DNA of 64,000 nt from an uncultured Tolumonas sp. (GTDB taxonomy: Bacteria; Pseudomonadota; Gammaproteobacteria; Enterobacterales; Aeromonadaceae): positions 601,001-665,000 of the forward strand of contig NZ_OY829945.1 in the NCBI RefSeq assembly GCF_963556105.2. The letters run 5' to 3'. The notes beneath the pieces were generated by a model. The model ran no database searches, was not told the DNA's origin, and was given only the letters and a program-made list of their open reading frames with translations. Below, piece by piece: positions 28,893-38,585 of this stretch. Numbering within the stretch: the stretch's first letter is position 1; the number at the start of each line of letters is the position of its first letter. The position numbers and the translations under genes are program-made.

Positions 28893-29555
28893 ATGGATTG
28901 GTTACATCTGGTCGTTGATTTTGTTTTACACATTGATGTGCATCTGCAGGAGCTGTTTACCACTTATGGTATTTGGGTCTACGGTATCTTGTTTTTGATC
29001 ATTTTCAGTGAAACCGGCTTTGTCGTAACGCCATTTTTACCGGGTGATTCTTTACTGTTTGCCGCCGGCGCCTTAGTGGCCACCACACAAAGCAGCCCGA
29101 ATGCCATGGATATCCATGTATTGGTGGCGTTATTAATGACTGCAGCGGTGACCGGTAATATTCTGAACTACACTATTGGCCATTTCTTTGGGGTTAAATT
29201 GTTTCAAAACCCGAATTCCAAAGTGTTCAGAAAAGACTATCTGGATAAAACCCATGCTTTCTTTGAACAGCATGGTGGCAAGACCATCATTATTACCCGC
29301 TTTGTCCCGATCATTCGCACCTTTGCACCATTTGTGGCGGGCATGGGCGCGATGACTTACAAACGTTTTATGGCGTTTAATTTAGTCGGTGGTGCGTTAT
29401 GGGTGATGTCATTTGCCTACACCGGCTATAAGTTTGGCGAGCTGGAATTTGTGCGTAAGAACTTCACCATGCTGATGATGGGCATCATTGTTATTTCGTT
29501 GCTGCCAATGATTATTCATGCCGTTCGCGCCAAATTGGCTTCACCTGCGAAATAA
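28893..29555 (+). CDS. DedA-family membrane protein
   Basis: A polytopic inner-membrane protein of 220 residues in the DedA/SNARE-associated family, which includes undecaprenyl-phosphate and lipid flippases that help envelope balance and polymyxin resistance. The signatures include [22 protein letters not shown] (residues about 38-59), the [13 protein letters not shown] segment and the [17 protein letters not shown] motif with its conserved Arg and Pro. I start at ATG 28893, because the upstream TTG at 28863 has no good ribosome site and family members begin near here. It resembles YqjA/YghB types, but the member is not fixed. Confidence 0.9.
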   Translation: MDWLHLVVDFVLHIDVHLQELFTTYGIWVYGILFLIIFSETGFVVTPFLPGDSLLFAAGALVATTQSSPNAMDIHVLVALLMTAAVTGNILNYTIGHFFGVKLFQNPNSKVFRKDYLDKTHAFFEQHGGKTIIITRFVPIIRTFAPFVAGMGAMTYKRFMAFNLVGGALWVMSFAYTGYKFGELEFVRKNFTMLMMGIIVISLLPMIIHAVRAKLASPAK

Positions 29556-29581
29556 TTTCTGCCGTTTTATGGTGTTATCCG

Positions 29582-29613
29582 ATGCCCGTCAGCTTTGTTG
29601 TCGGGCATTTTTT
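29582..29613 (+). terminator. Terminator of the dedA-type gene
   Basis: The stem ATGCCCG/CGGGCAT with a 13-base loop is followed by a run of T. Confidence 0.75.
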
Positions 29614-29811
29614 ATTCCATAAGCTGATGTGCGGTAATAGCTTTACTATCTAGTACAAAAGGCAGTGTGAAATGAGATTGAAACCGGTTTCTTTTGGTGT
29701 TTGTTTCCGGTAACAATGTGACTCGCTGCACAATTATTCTTTATTTGTTTCCTGCAAGATGCGTAACAATTTGTTAATCTGTGCGCCATTCCTCCTTTCT
29801 GTTGTTGTTTC

Positions 29812-30963
29812 ATGTCACCTTATCCTTGGTTAGCGCTGAACTTATCAGCGATCTATTTAGTTTTAGGTATCTTTTCACCATTCTGGGGTGTTTGGCTGGA
29901 GTCGGTCGGTTTACAGTCAGAACAAATCGGTTTGTTGTTGGGTATCGGCTTTGCCATGCGCTTGTGCGGCAGTCTGGTGATCATGCGTCAGGCGAAACGT
30001 GCCGAACGACTGATCCCCATTGCCCGGTTGCTGGTGTTGGGTGGCTTACTCAGCTTTGCTGGTTTCTATTTATCCTCGCAGTTCTGGCTGATTTTTTTCT
30101 TCACCTTGCTGGTTAATTTCGTTTATCCCACCTTATTACCGTTAAGTGATGCGGTGGCTGCCCGAATGGTGATTCAGGTTAATCTGGATTACGGCAATGT
30201 TCGTTTGTGGGGTTCGGCGGCTTTTATTGTCGGTGCCACACTGATTGGTTTTGTCATTGAACATCTTGGCCCAAGTTGGATCTTGCACTGTATCGTGCTG
30301 TTTTTGTTACTGGCCGGTTTTTGTATTCATGTACCGATGAAACCGGCACCGCGTACCATTGGTCAGGAAAGTGAAACGCATGGTTATGGCCAATTGTTAC
30401 GCAATAAAGCATTTCTGAATTTTCTCGCCATTGAGGCGCTGATCTTCGGGAGTCACTCTGCCTATAACAGTTTCAGTGCTATCTATTGGCAGTCGCAAGG
30501 TTTGGCGGCTTCGACGGTGAGTCTGCTGTGGACCACGGGTGTGGTGTTTGAAATTATCATGTTCGCTACCAGTCGCCGGTTATTGTCTGACTGGTCACCC
30601 GAGCGGTTACTCTGCTGGGCGGCTATCGGGGCGGTGATCCGCTGGGTCACGCTGGGCACCAGCCTGGAGCTGTGGTTACTGTTTCCTGCTCAAGCGTTGC
30701 ATTCGTTTACTTACACATTGGCTCATTTAGGTGCGATGCGTTATCTGGGGCAACGTTTACCACGTGAGGCGATCATTTCCGGGCAGACCCTATATTCCGC
30801 GATCGGGCAATCTCTATCGCTGGCCCTGTTTACGGTGTTAAGCGGGATTTTGTATCGCCATCTGCACCAGAATGTATTTCTGGTGATGGCGGTGATTGTG
30901 TTACCGGTTTTTTATCTGATCTGGCGGGCAAAACGGCTTGAGTCGGTTGTTGCGGTGAAATAA
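29812..30963 (+). CDS. HcaT-like MFS transporter
   Basis: A 12-segment inner-membrane transporter of 383 residues. The length and pattern fit the 3-phenylpropionate/nucleoside-symporter-like MFS group (HcaT, 379 residues in E. coli). Features are ALNLSAIYLVLGIFSPFWGVWLE at the N terminus and the loop YGNVRLWGSAAFI. No aromatic catabolic genes lie nearby, so the substrate cannot be named. The gene appears to stand alone. Confidence 0.85.
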   Translation: MSPYPWLALNLSAIYLVLGIFSPFWGVWLESVGLQSEQIGLLLGIGFAMRLCGSLVIMRQAKRAERLIPIARLLVLGGLLSFAGFYLSSQFWLIFFFTLLVNFVYPTLLPLSDAVAARMVIQVNLDYGNVRLWGSAAFIVGATLIGFVIEHLGPSWILHCIVLFLLLAGFCIHVPMKPAPRTIGQESETHGYGQLLRNKAFLNFLAIEALIFGSHSAYNSFSAIYWQSQGLAASTVSLLWTTGVVFEIIMFATSRRLLSDWSPERLLCWAAIGAVIRWVTLGTSLELWLLFPAQALHSFTYTLAHLGAMRYLGQRLPREAIISGQTLYSAIGQSLSLALFTVLSGILYRHLHQNVFLVMAVIVLPVFYLIWRAKRLESVVAVK

Positions 30964-31077
30964 AGCAGGTCATTTTATGCCGTGGGAATTTCATTTTTCG
31001 ACCCTGAGTTAGCTTCGGGTTACAATAGCGCTAAGCGGATGTATAGCTGCATCCTAAATTACAGTGAATGAGGCATC

Positions 31078-31317
31078 ATGGCGTTAAAAATTAGTTATAG
31101 CTACAAAGGTCGGCCACGTGTGATCCAATACGCGAATGATAAATATCACGATATTTATGAAGCTATTGCGGCGGAAGAGGGTGTGGATTTACGCGCTTAT
31201 CTGGCGATGGAGCGGCAGCTGGCTGCGTTGAGTAAAAAAGTCGGGGCTGTAAAAGATTTTCGTGATAACTCATTCCTGGAATTTGGTTTCAGCGATATCA
31301 AAGTGATCAAAGAATAA
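31078..31317 (+). CDS. Small conserved protein, possibly DUF2960
   Basis: A soluble protein of 79 residues. The N-terminal beta-strand pattern ISYSYKGRPRVIQY, the helix with DKYHDIYEAIAAEEGVDL and the end FSDIKVIKE resemble the DUF2960 family of gammaproteobacteria, an assignment from memory only. The role is unknown. It is convergent with hslU and shares the terminator region at 31327-31358. Confidence 0.75.
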   Translation: MALKISYSYKGRPRVIQYANDKYHDIYEAIAAEEGVDLRAYLAMERQLAALSKKVGAVKDFRDNSFLEFGFSDIKVIKE

Positions 31318-31326
31318 ATCGCGGAT

Positions 31327-31358
31327 AAAAAAAGAGCGCCCCTGTTATGGCGCGCTCT
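31327..31358 (-). terminator. Terminator of hslU
   Basis: The 7-bp stem AGAGCGC/GCGCTCT is followed on the minus strand by a run of seven T. It lies between convergent genes. Confidence 0.85.
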
Positions 31359-31381
31359 GTTAGTCTGATGAGGTCGTCGGT

Positions 31382-32713
31382 TTACAGAATAAAACGACTC
31401 AAATCTTCATCTTCGATTAATGCCCCGAGATACCGGTTCACGTATTGCGCATCAATGCTGAATACCTGACCTGCATTGTCGGCTGCATCATAAGAAATAT
31501 CTTCCATCAGCTTTTCCAGCACGGTATGCAGACGACGGGCACCGATATTCTCTGTGCGTTCGTTAACCTGCCAAGCCGCTTCTGCGATGCTGCGAATACC
31601 TTCTGCAGTGAAATCAATGTTCACCTGTTCGGTCGCCATCAAGGCGCGATATTGCTCGGTTAATGAAGCATTCGGTTCGGTCAGGATGCGTTCGAAATCA
31701 TCCACAGTCAGGCTTTTCAGCTCAACACGGATCGGCAGACGGCCTTGTAATTCCGGGATCAGATCGGATGGTTTGGCGATCTGGAACGCGCCGGAGGCAA
31801 TAAACAGAATATGATCAGTACGTACCATGCCGTGTTTGGTATTGACGGTACAACCTTCAATCAGCGGTAACAGATCGCGTTGCACACCTTCACGGGAAAC
31901 ATCTGGGCCGCTGCTTTCGCCACGTTTACAAATTTTGTCGAACTCATCGATAAAGACAATGCCGTTATTTTCCACAGCATGAATAGTCTTTTCTTTCAGC
32001 TCTTCAGGGTTCAGTAAGCGTCCGGCTTCTTCTTCCACCAGTTGTTTCAGCGCTTCTTTGACTTTCAATTTACGCTTGCGGGTATTACCACTCGACATGT
32101 TCTGGAACAGACCTTGTAACTGGTTGGTCATCTCTTCCATGCCGGGTGGAGCCATGATTTCCACACCCATTTGTGGTGCTGCGACTTCAATTTCGATCTC
32201 TTTATCGTCGAGCTCACCTTCACGCAATTTTTTGCGGAAGATCTGACGGGTATGGGCACCGGTTTCGGTTTTTTCTGCTTCGCCCCAGTTGCTACGGGCC
32301 GGCGGCAGTAACACATCCAATACACGTTCTTCAGCGGCTTCCTGCGCGCGGAAACGGACTTTTTCCATTTCCTGCTCACGCATCATTTTCAGAGCCATAT
32401 CGGTCAGATCACGGATGATGCTGTCGACTTCTTTACCGACATAACCGACTTCGGTGAATTTAGTGGCTTCGACTTTAATAAAAGGGGCATTGGCCAGTTT
32501 GGCTAAGCGACGGGCAATTTCAGTTTTACCAACCCCAGTCGGGCCAATCATCAGAATGTTTTTGGGTGCCACTTCCTGACGTAATTCGTCACTAAGTTGC
32601 ATACGGCGCCAGCGATTACGCAAAGCGATGGCAACCGCGCGTTTGGCTTCGGCCTGACCAATGATATGACGGTCAAGCTCGTGAACTATTTCTCTCGGAG
32701 TCATTTCGGACAT
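31382..32713 (-). CDS. hslU: ATP-dependent protease ATPase subunit HslU (ClpY)
   Basis: A hexameric AAA+ unfoldase of 443 residues that feeds substrates to HslV. Walker A is [13 protein letters not shown], and Walker B is in [12 protein letters not shown]. The I domain with Glu/Lys-rich sequence lies between them, and the chain ends in DLSRFIL, whose tail activates HslV. I start at ATG 32713 ([13 protein letters not shown]), the family start, with AAGGAT before it. The longer frame from 32812 overlaps hslV and is not supported. Confidence 0.97.
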   Translation of the reverse strand: MSEMTPREIVHELDRHIIGQAEAKRAVAIALRNRWRRMQLSDELRQEVAPKNILMIGPTGVGKTEIARRLAKLANAPFIKVEATKFTEVGYVGKEVDSIIRDLTDMALKMMREQEMEKVRFRAQEAAEERVLDVLLPPARSNWGEAEKTETGAHTRQIFRKKLREGELDDKEIEIEVAAPQMGVEIMAPPGMEEMTNQLQGLFQNMSSGNTRKRKLKVKEALKQLVEEEAGRLLNPEELKEKTIHAVENNGIVFIDEFDKICKRGESSGPDVSREGVQRDLLPLIEGCTVNTKHGMVRTDHILFIASGAFQIAKPSDLIPELQGRLPIRVELKSLTVDDFERILTEPNASLTEQYRALMATEQVNIDFTAEGIRSIAEAAWQVNERTENIGARRLHTVLEKLMEDISYDAADNAGQVFSIDAQYVNRYLGALIEDEDLSRFIL

Positions 32714-32738
32714 CTGAATATCCTTGCTAGGCAATAGA

Positions 32739-33281
32739 TTAAACTGGTGTGATGGTTGGATAATCCAACACTTCAATAGTCTGGAAATTATTAGTAAACA
32801 CGCAGATGTCACCGGCGATCGTCAGAGCTTTTTTCACGATATCTGCAGCGGATAAATCGGTGTTTTCCAACAAGGCCCGGGCGGCGGATTGCGCAAATGC
32901 ACCACCAGAGCCAATAGCAATCAGGTCGTTTTCCGGTTGCACTACGTCACCATTACCGGTAATGATGAAAGAGCGTTGCGTGTCTGCGACGGCCAGTAGG
33001 GCTTCCAATTTACGTAAGGCACGGTCGGTACGCCATTCTTTGGCTAACGCAACAGCGGCACGTTCCAGATTGCCCTGATGGGCCTGTAATTTGGCCTCAA
33101 AACGTTCCAACAGTGTGAAAGCGTCAGCGGTACCACCGGCAAACCCAGCTAATACTTTACCGTTATATAAGCGGTGCACTTTACGGGCATTACCTTTCAT
33201 GACGGTATTGCCAAGCGATACCTGACCATCACCGCCAATCACGACTTGGCCATTACGTCGAACAGAAACGATTGTAGTCAC
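32739..33281 (-). CDS. hslV: ATP-dependent protease peptidase subunit HslV (ClpQ)
   Basis: The proteasome-like peptidase of 180 residues that partners HslU. Removal of the first residue exposes the catalytic Thr of [11 protein letters not shown] choose the GTG at 33281, which puts this Thr at position 2 and has GAGG just upstream. A start at 33296 would add five residues before the Thr and block self-processing. Conserved GGDGQVSLG and [11 protein letters not shown] are present. It is transcribed with hslU from a heat-shock-type promoter at 33336-33364. Confidence 0.96.
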   Translation of the reverse strand: MTTIVSVRRNGQVVIGGDGQVSLGNTVMKGNARKVHRLYNGKVLAGFAGGTADAFTLLERFEAKLQAHQGNLERAAVALAKEWRTDRALRKLEALLAVADTQRSFIITGNGDVVQPENDLIAIGSGGAFAQSAARALLENTDLSAADIVKKALTIAGDICVFTNNFQTIEVLDYPTITPV

Positions 33282-33301
33282 ATAAACCTCGATCACGAGT
33301 A

Positions 33302-33316
33302 GTCGGCGTGGCCGAC
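33302..33316 (-). promoter_or_regulatory. Hairpin in the hslV leader
   Basis: The stem GTCGGC/GCCGAC with loop GTG lies between the predicted transcript start (near 33328) and the GTG start at 33281. From memory, the E. coli hslVU leader also carries a stem-loop that stabilises the mRNA. A similar role here is inference. Confidence 0.5.
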
Positions 33317-33335
33317 GAAAGATTCATGAAACAGG

Positions 33336-33364
33336 AGATAGGGGCGTGGAGCCCCTATTTCAAG
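33336..33364 (-). promoter_or_regulatory. Sigma-32 heat-shock promoter of hslVU
   Basis: On the minus strand CTTGAAA (33358-33364) and CCCCTATCT (33336-33344) are 13 bp apart, very close to the sigma-32 consensus CTTGAAA-N11-16-CCCCATNT. Confidence 0.85.
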
Positions 33365-33449
33365 GTTAAACCGACTGGAATTGTGTGGAAATACGTTATT
33401 ACGCGAAGAAAACTGCTATAGCGCGTAGCGTATTACTGAGAATAGCGAG

Positions 33450-34523
33450 TTACTGGGAATAGATAGTACAGCTTTGTACCGTCCCCGCGCCTTTCAGACG
33501 TGACAGCGCTTGTTCTGCCGCTGGGCGGTTCGCATACGGGCCCAATATCACGCGATGCCAAGTACCGGAAGTATTACTGCCTTCGCGGATCTGTGCATTT
33601 TGCCCTTGCACTGCGATACGCGATTGCAGCGAGCTGGCCTGATCGGCAGTACGGAAAGCACCACACTGCATCATATAACGTTTGCTGGTTGCTGCGGTCG
33701 TTGTACTGCTGGTTGTCGCAACATTGTGTGTGGTTGCTGTTGTAGTTGTCTCGGCAGCGTAAGGACGTGGTTTACCAAACATAGCTAAGGCTTCGTCACG
33801 CTCTTGTGCCACCGTTTTATGTTCTGTTGTTTTGACCGTCGTTGTGGTGGTACTGGCTGGTTTGCTGGTTTTATTGCTTTCATTGGCAATAACTTCCGCA
33901 AACGAGCGCGGTTTACGCACATCGGTGTGCTGAGTGGTTGCGGCTGCGTTTTGATCCGTCGTTGCTACCGTTGCTGTCGACTGATTTATCGCTTTGCTGG
34001 TATTAACATTTTTAGGTGCCGATGGCGTTAAGGTGTTAGTCGGTTGTGTACCATTGTCATCATCGGCATCAGCAGGGAGCTGACCGTTTTGTTGCTGGGC
34101 CAACACCTTGGCGCGTTCCTGTTGGGCTCGCAACATGTCTTGCATTTTTTGTTGCTGCTGCAGAATTTGCGGATCTTTACTTGGATCGCCAATCACCTGA
34201 CCATCCGGCAGTTCAACAGGCACTTCCTTATTTTGCAGGATCTGCATGTAATCAAACTCTTCTTTGGCCGGACGTTGTTTTTCAATCGGGATCGGCGCCG
34301 CCGCCGGAGCTTGGGTCGTCGCGACGGGGGCGGTTTCTTCTGACGAACCGTGGATATGGTACAGGAAAATGCCAAAGCCAATAACCAGCGCCAATGCCAA
34401 TACGGCACGCACCACAGGAAAGGGGGCGCTGCTGGTATTGTTGCTTCTCCCGCGGCCAGCAGGTGCTTTCGCGGCGGGTTTGCGTTTGGTCGGTTGTGAG
34501 CTGCGGACGTAATCCCGAGTCAT
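33450..34523 (-). CDS. ftsN: Cell division protein FtsN
   Basis: A bitopic inner-membrane divisome protein of 357 residues that triggers septal wall synthesis. The short cytoplasmic tail begins with the DYVR motif (TRDYVRSSQ) that contacts FtsA, and a membrane segment follows at about 37-57. A long low-complexity periplasmic region rich in Thr, Ala and Gln leads to the C-terminal SPOR domain (about 280-357: YMMQCGAFRTADQASSLQSR), which binds denuded glycan. It lies between argS and hslVU, the usual place in relatives. The gene is four bases after argS. Confidence 0.93.
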   Translation of the reverse strand: MTRDYVRSSQPTKRKPAAKAPAGRGRSNNTSSAPFPVVRAVLALALVIGFGIFLYHIHGSSEETAPVATTQAPAAAPIPIEKQRPAKEEFDYMQILQNKEVPVELPDGQVIGDPSKDPQILQQQQKMQDMLRAQQERAKVLAQQQNGQLPADADDDNGTQPTNTLTPSAPKNVNTSKAINQSTATVATTDQNAAATTQHTDVRKPRSFAEVIANESNKTSKPASTTTTTVKTTEHKTVAQERDEALAMFGKPRPYAAETTTTATTHNVATTSSTTTAATSKRYMMQCGAFRTADQASSLQSRIAVQGQNAQIREGSNTSGTWHRVILGPYANRPAAEQALSRLKGAGTVQSCTIYSQ

Positions 34524-34526
34524 GAT

Positions 34527-36269
34527 TTACATGCGCTCCAGTGTTTCAATGCCAAGCAATGACAAACCGAGGTTCAGTGTTTTTGCCGTCGCCTGACACA
34601 GGGTCAGACGGCTGGCTTTCTCGGCCGCAGTAACGCCTTCTTTATTAATCGGGCAGGCTTCGTAGAAGCTCATGAAGCAACCAGACAGCTCATACAAATA
34701 AGTACACAGCAGATGTGGCATGCCTTTTTGTGCCACGTTGTGTACCACATCGTTAAACTGCAGGAGTTTCTGCGCCAGTGTTTCTTCCGCAGGTGCGGTA
34801 ATCTGCACTGGGCCAGTTTTCGCATCATCACCCAGGCGACGGAAGATCGATTGAATACGGGTATAGGCGTATTGCAAGTAAGGCGCGGTGTTGCCTTCGA
34901 AGGTCAACATGTTGTCCCAGTCGAAGATGTAATCGGTGGTGCGGTTTTTAGATAGGTCAGCGTATTTCACGGCACCCATGGCGACTGCATGCACGACCTT
35001 GGCTTTTTCATCTTCCGGTAGATCGGCTGATTTCACCGAGATCAGATCGCTGGCGCGTTGTTCAGCTTCATCCAGCAGTTCAGATAGTTTAACGGTGCCA
35101 CCGGAACGGGTTTTAAATGGGCGACCATCTTTGCCCAGCATCATGCCAAAGGCATGGTGTTCTAAAGAGACTTCGGCTGGTACATAACCCGCTTTACGTG
35201 CAATCGACCATGCCTGCTGCAGATGTTGATGCTGGCGGGAGTCGATGAAATAGAGTACGCGATCGGCTTTCAGGGTTTCCACACGGTATTTAGCACAAGC
35301 GATATCGGTAGTGGCATAGAGGAAACCGCCATCACGTTTCTGGATGATCACCGCCATGGCTTCGCCGTCTTTACCTTTGATTTCATCAAGGTAAACCACT
35401 AACGCGCCTTCGCTGGCAACGGCAAGCCCTTGCGCTTGCAGATCTTCCACGATGGTACGCAGCATCGGGTTGTACAGGCTTTCGCCCATCACATCTTTTT
35501 CAGTCAGGCTGACATTCAGACGGTCATAAATCAGCTGGTTTTGCGCCATAGTGATATCGACCAGTTTTTTCCACATGGCGCGACAATATTCGTCACCACC
35601 TTGCAGTTTCACCACATAACCACGCGCACGCTCGGCAAAGACTTCATCTTCGTCGTAATGTTTTTTGGCTTCGCGATAGAAGGCTTCCAGATCAGACAAC
35701 TCCAGTTCACTGGCTTGTTCGTTCTGCACTTTTTCCAAATACGCGATCAACATACCGAACTGGGTACCCCAATCACCGATGTGATTGGCGCGGATCACGT
35801 TGTGACCTAAGAATTCCAGCGTACGTGTTACCGCATCACCAATGACAGTGGAGCGGATGTGGTGCACGGCCATCTCTTTGGCAACGTTGGGAGCTGAGTA
35901 GTCGGTAACAATAGTCTGAGCCGGAACAGCCGGTTTCACTTCCGCGGTTGGGCTGGCAGCAATAGCTTCGATCTGTTTAGCCAGCCAGGCACTGTCTAAG
36001 AAGAAATTGATAAAACCAGGGCCGGCGATTTCTGCTTTGGCAACCAGAGTCGAAGCGGGCAGATGTTCGATAATCAGTTGGGCCAGTTCACGCGGATTTT
36101 TACCTGCCGGTTTTGCCAGCAACATCGCCAGATTGGTCGCCAGATCGCCGTGCGCCTTGTCTTTGGTGTTATCGACCTGAATCCGCGGTTCTAATTCAAC
36201 CGGAATTAATGCCGCTGCTTTCAGGCTGGATACGGTTTGTTCAAGGAGTTGCTGGATCTGTGCTTTCAT
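34527..36269 (-). CDS. argS: Arginyl-tRNA synthetase
   Basis: A class I aminoacyl-tRNA synthetase of 580 residues that charges tRNA-Arg. The N-terminal Add-1 domain (about 1-110) is followed by the catalytic domain with [24 protein letters not shown], which holds the HIGH-type motif HIRS, then the anticodon-binding helical domain ending in GIETLERM. It heads the argS-ftsN pair. The upstream region (36270-36528) is shared with the divergent LON-domain gene. Confidence 0.97.
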   Translation of the reverse strand: MKAQIQQLLEQTVSSLKAAALIPVELEPRIQVDNTKDKAHGDLATNLAMLLAKPAGKNPRELAQLIIEHLPASTLVAKAEIAGPGFINFFLDSAWLAKQIEAIAASPTAEVKPAVPAQTIVTDYSAPNVAKEMAVHHIRSTVIGDAVTRTLEFLGHNVIRANHIGDWGTQFGMLIAYLEKVQNEQASELELSDLEAFYREAKKHYDEDEVFAERARGYVVKLQGGDEYCRAMWKKLVDITMAQNQLIYDRLNVSLTEKDVMGESLYNPMLRTIVEDLQAQGLAVASEGALVVYLDEIKGKDGEAMAVIIQKRDGGFLYATTDIACAKYRVETLKADRVLYFIDSRQHQHLQQAWSIARKAGYVPAEVSLEHHAFGMMLGKDGRPFKTRSGGTVKLSELLDEAEQRASDLISVKSADLPEDEKAKVVHAVAMGAVKYADLSKNRTTDYIFDWDNMLTFEGNTAPYLQYAYTRIQSIFRRLGDDAKTGPVQITAPAEETLAQKLLQFNDVVHNVAQKGMPHLLCTYLYELSGCFMSFYEACPINKEGVTAAEKASRLTLCQATAKTLNLGLSLLGIETLERM

Positions 36270-36528
36270 TGTTTCTGACGGTTCCTGACACGAATACGGG
36301 TAGCCAGACGGCTGGGCCGCAAATTTTACTCGGATTGCTGGGCACTGACTACCTTTTCGATGCGGATTCAGGAAAGTTAGCTACATGCGGCTACAATTAA
36401 AACAGAAGCTAAAAATAACGACAGCACAACGACAAAACTGGAGTAGTGATTCCTGATGAACGAGACACATCAGAAATCGGAGAACAGTCTCGACACAAAC
36501 TCCTGTTGATCATAAAAAGGAGGTTGCT

Positions 36529-37113
36529 ATGCAACTATCCATATTTCCCTTACGTCTCAACCTGTTACCGGATGGTGTGCTGCCGTTGCGGGTCTTTGAA
36601 CCACGCTATCTGCGAATGATTGCGGAAGCCTCCAAACGCGGTATGGGGCTCTGTTTATTAGGCAAAGCACAGGATGGCGGGTTTTCTCCCTTACTGGCGA
36701 TTGGTACCCGAGTTGAAATTATCGATTTTGATTGCCTCGACGACGGCATATTAGGCGTTACCGTTAAAGGGATCGATCGTTTCCGCATTCGGTCACTGGA
36801 AGTCGAGTCAGATGGTTTATTAAGTGCCGATGTGCAGCTATTACCGGGCTGGCAACATGCCCCTTTACAACCGGAGCAGCATATTCTGGCTGAGAAGCTG
36901 GGGCAGGTATTTCAGGAACACCCCAACTACGCGGCGTATTACCCGACACCACAATGGGCTGATGCTTGCTGGGTGGTGCAACGCTGGCTGGAAGTGTTGC
37001 CATTGGCAGCGGAAGAGAAATTTAGCCTGATGGCCAGCAACGATTATCACGATGCCCTGCATTTTCTGCTACAGGCCGTGCAGGAAGAAGATGCGGCCAT
37101 TCGCCAACATTAA
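36529..37113 (+). CDS. LON substrate-binding-domain protein
   Basis: A soluble protein of 194 residues consisting only of the LON N-terminal (substrate-binding) domain, with no ATPase or protease part. The start LSIFPLRLNLLPDGVLPLRVFEPRYL is diagnostic. Its role in bacteria is not known. A strong ribosome site (AGGAGG) precedes the ATG. It lies upstream of an ECF sigma/anti-sigma pair on the same strand but is separated by a likely promoter. Confidence 0.88.
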   Translation: MQLSIFPLRLNLLPDGVLPLRVFEPRYLRMIAEASKRGMGLCLLGKAQDGGFSPLLAIGTRVEIIDFDCLDDGILGVTVKGIDRFRIRSLEVESDGLLSADVQLLPGWQHAPLQPEQHILAEKLGQVFQEHPNYAAYYPTPQWADACWVVQRWLEVLPLAAEEKFSLMASNDYHDALHFLLQAVQEEDAAIRQH

Positions 37114-37132
37114 ACAGAATTATCCCTGCAAA

Positions 37133-37162
37133 TGATCCGCCTACTGACTGCTCGCGTAATAA
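37133..37162 (+). promoter_or_regulatory. Candidate ECF11-type promoter before the sigma gene
   Basis: TGATCC (37133-37138), 18 bases, then TAATAA (37157-37162). This resembles the TGATCC-N18-TAAG-like promoters read by RpoE/ChrR-type (ECF11) sigma factors. It lies about 100 bases before the sigma start, so self-activation is suggested. The -10 half is overlapped by an inverted repeat at 37153-37173. Confidence 0.45.
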
Positions 37163-37262
37163 GCAATTACGCGATTAGTTCAGGGCGTTCATTATGGGAT
37201 GCGTAAACTTGGGATATACTGCGGTTATTCAGTCGTATCGACTGCCCCCGCAGAGGATGTTA

Positions 37263-37841
37263 ATGGAAGACGCGAACCTCGATCTCACCGCGTTACTGTT
37301 ACAGGTGGCCACGCAGCGTAGCAAAGCCGCGTATGGCCAGCTGTTCCACTATTTTGCTCCCCGTATTCGTCATTACGGCTTACGCCATCTGCGCTCGGAA
37401 GCCCGGGCTATGGAGCTGGTGCAAGATACGTTGCTCGCCGTTTGGCAAAAAGCTGCTTTATACCACCCGGAAAAAGGGGCGCCCACCACCTGGATCTACA
37501 CTGTCATGCGTAACCAGTGCTTCGACATGTTACGGCGCCAGCAAGTATCGAAAGAAGATCTGGTAGCGGAAGATCTGTGGCCAGTATTGGAATATCAGGC
37601 AGTCGAAGACGACGAGAACGATCCAGGCGAAAACGATATTCTGACTCGACAATTAACGCATTACCTGCATTTACTGCCTCCGGCACAACAGGAAGTGGTA
37701 CGCGGTGTTTATCTATTGGAACAAACACTACAGGAAATTGCCGATCGTCTGCAGATCCCGTTAGGAACGGTTAAATCACGTCTGCGTCTGGGGTTATCTA
37801 AATTGCGTGAACAAATTGAGCAGGAGCGCGAGCATGATTAA
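37263..37841 (+). CDS. ECF sigma factor, RpoE/ECF11 type
   Basis: An extracytoplasmic-function sigma factor of 192 residues. Region 2 (AMELVQDTLLAVWQKAALYHPEKGAPTTWIY) and region 4 (LPPAQQEVVRGVYL and the helix-turn-helix TLQEIADRLQIPLGTVKSRLRLG) are clear. Its partner is a ChrR-type anti-sigma whose start overlaps its stop. That pairing marks the group that answers singlet oxygen and related oxidants. I start at ATG 37263 with AGAGG upstream, because the frame from 37194 adds residues with no ribosome site. Confidence 0.9.
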   Translation: MEDANLDLTALLLQVATQRSKAAYGQLFHYFAPRIRHYGLRHLRSEARAMELVQDTLLAVWQKAALYHPEKGAPTTWIYTVMRNQCFDMLRRQQVSKEDLVAEDLWPVLEYQAVEDDENDPGENDILTRQLTHYLHLLPPAQQEVVRGVYLLEQTLQEIADRLQIPLGTVKSRLRLGLSKLREQIEQEREHD

Positions 37842-38490
37842 TTTCCATCCTGATAATGCTCTGCTGGCTGCTTATGCCGCCGATACTTTACCACTCAGTA
37901 TGACGCTGGCCGTGGCGATCCATGTGGAGTTTTGCCCAACCTGTGCCCGTCGTGTCGCAGATCTGGAACGTCAGCTCGCAGAAAGTGTGTTGATAGCCGA
38001 TAAGGTCTTACCCGAAGAAGAACACCTGTTCGACGACATGTTGGCGTATATTCTGGAACAACCGTCGATACCTGTACCCGTGCAGGCGGAAGAGCCGAAG
38101 ATCGAGATCCAGGGGCAGTCATTTTGGTTACCCCGCGCCTTACGCCATATCAGCCGTCAGAATTGGCAACAGATGGGCAATATTGGCCGTAGCCGCTTAT
38201 TATTAGATGACCAATCCAGTGGCCGGGCCAGCTTGATGTATCTGTCTGCCGGCGCAGCGGTACCACAACATACCCACCGCGGTATGGAATTAACGCTACC
38301 GCTAACCGGTGTGTTCCGCGATGAATTGGGTGAGTATATTCCCGGTGATTTTGTACTGCGGGATGCGAAAATTGCCCATCAGCCGCAATCGCGCGATGGT
38401 TGTCTCTGTTTTGCTTTGCTGGATGCGCCAGTGCAATTTACGCAAGGCTTGCCGCGATTATTGAACGGCTTTGGTGATTTATTGTATTAA
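37834..38490 (+). CDS. ChrR-type zinc anti-sigma factor with cupin domain
   Basis: A cytoplasmic anti-sigma factor of 218 residues. The N-terminal zinc domain has an early His (INFHPDN) and HVEFCPTC, the H-x3-C-x2-C motif that binds zinc and the sigma factor. The C-terminal cupin domain (about 110-205) has QHTHRGMELTLPLTGVF, the set of His and Glu expected for a second metal site. I start at ATG 37834, which overlaps the sigma stop by eight bases (ATGATTAA) with GGAG before it. Oxidant stress is expected to release the sigma factor. Confidence 0.88.
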   Translation: MINFHPDNALLAAYAADTLPLSMTLAVAIHVEFCPTCARRVADLERQLAESVLIADKVLPEEEHLFDDMLAYILEQPSIPVPVQAEEPKIEIQGQSFWLPRALRHISRQNWQQMGNIGRSRLLLDDQSSGRASLMYLSAGAAVPQHTHRGMELTLPLTGVFRDELGEYIPGDFVLRDAKIAHQPQSRDGCLCFALLDAPVQFTQGLPRLLNGFGDLLY

Positions 38491-38585
38491 GCGCACTTCA
38501 GCTGTCGATCATTGCTGGCAAAGCAGATAAAATCAGAGGTTCTGCCGTTCATTGACAGTAATTTATTCTTCAGAAGGAGCGTGTT

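Noticed and set aside
32714-32812. Upstream extension of hslU
   Set aside because: The extra 33 residues overlap hslV and do not match the family. ATG 32713 has a good ribosome site.
33338-33358. Inverted repeat ATAGGGGC/GCCCCTAT as an ftsN-side or hslV-side terminator
   Set aside because: No T-run follows in either direction, and the bases form a good sigma-32 promoter for hslVU instead.
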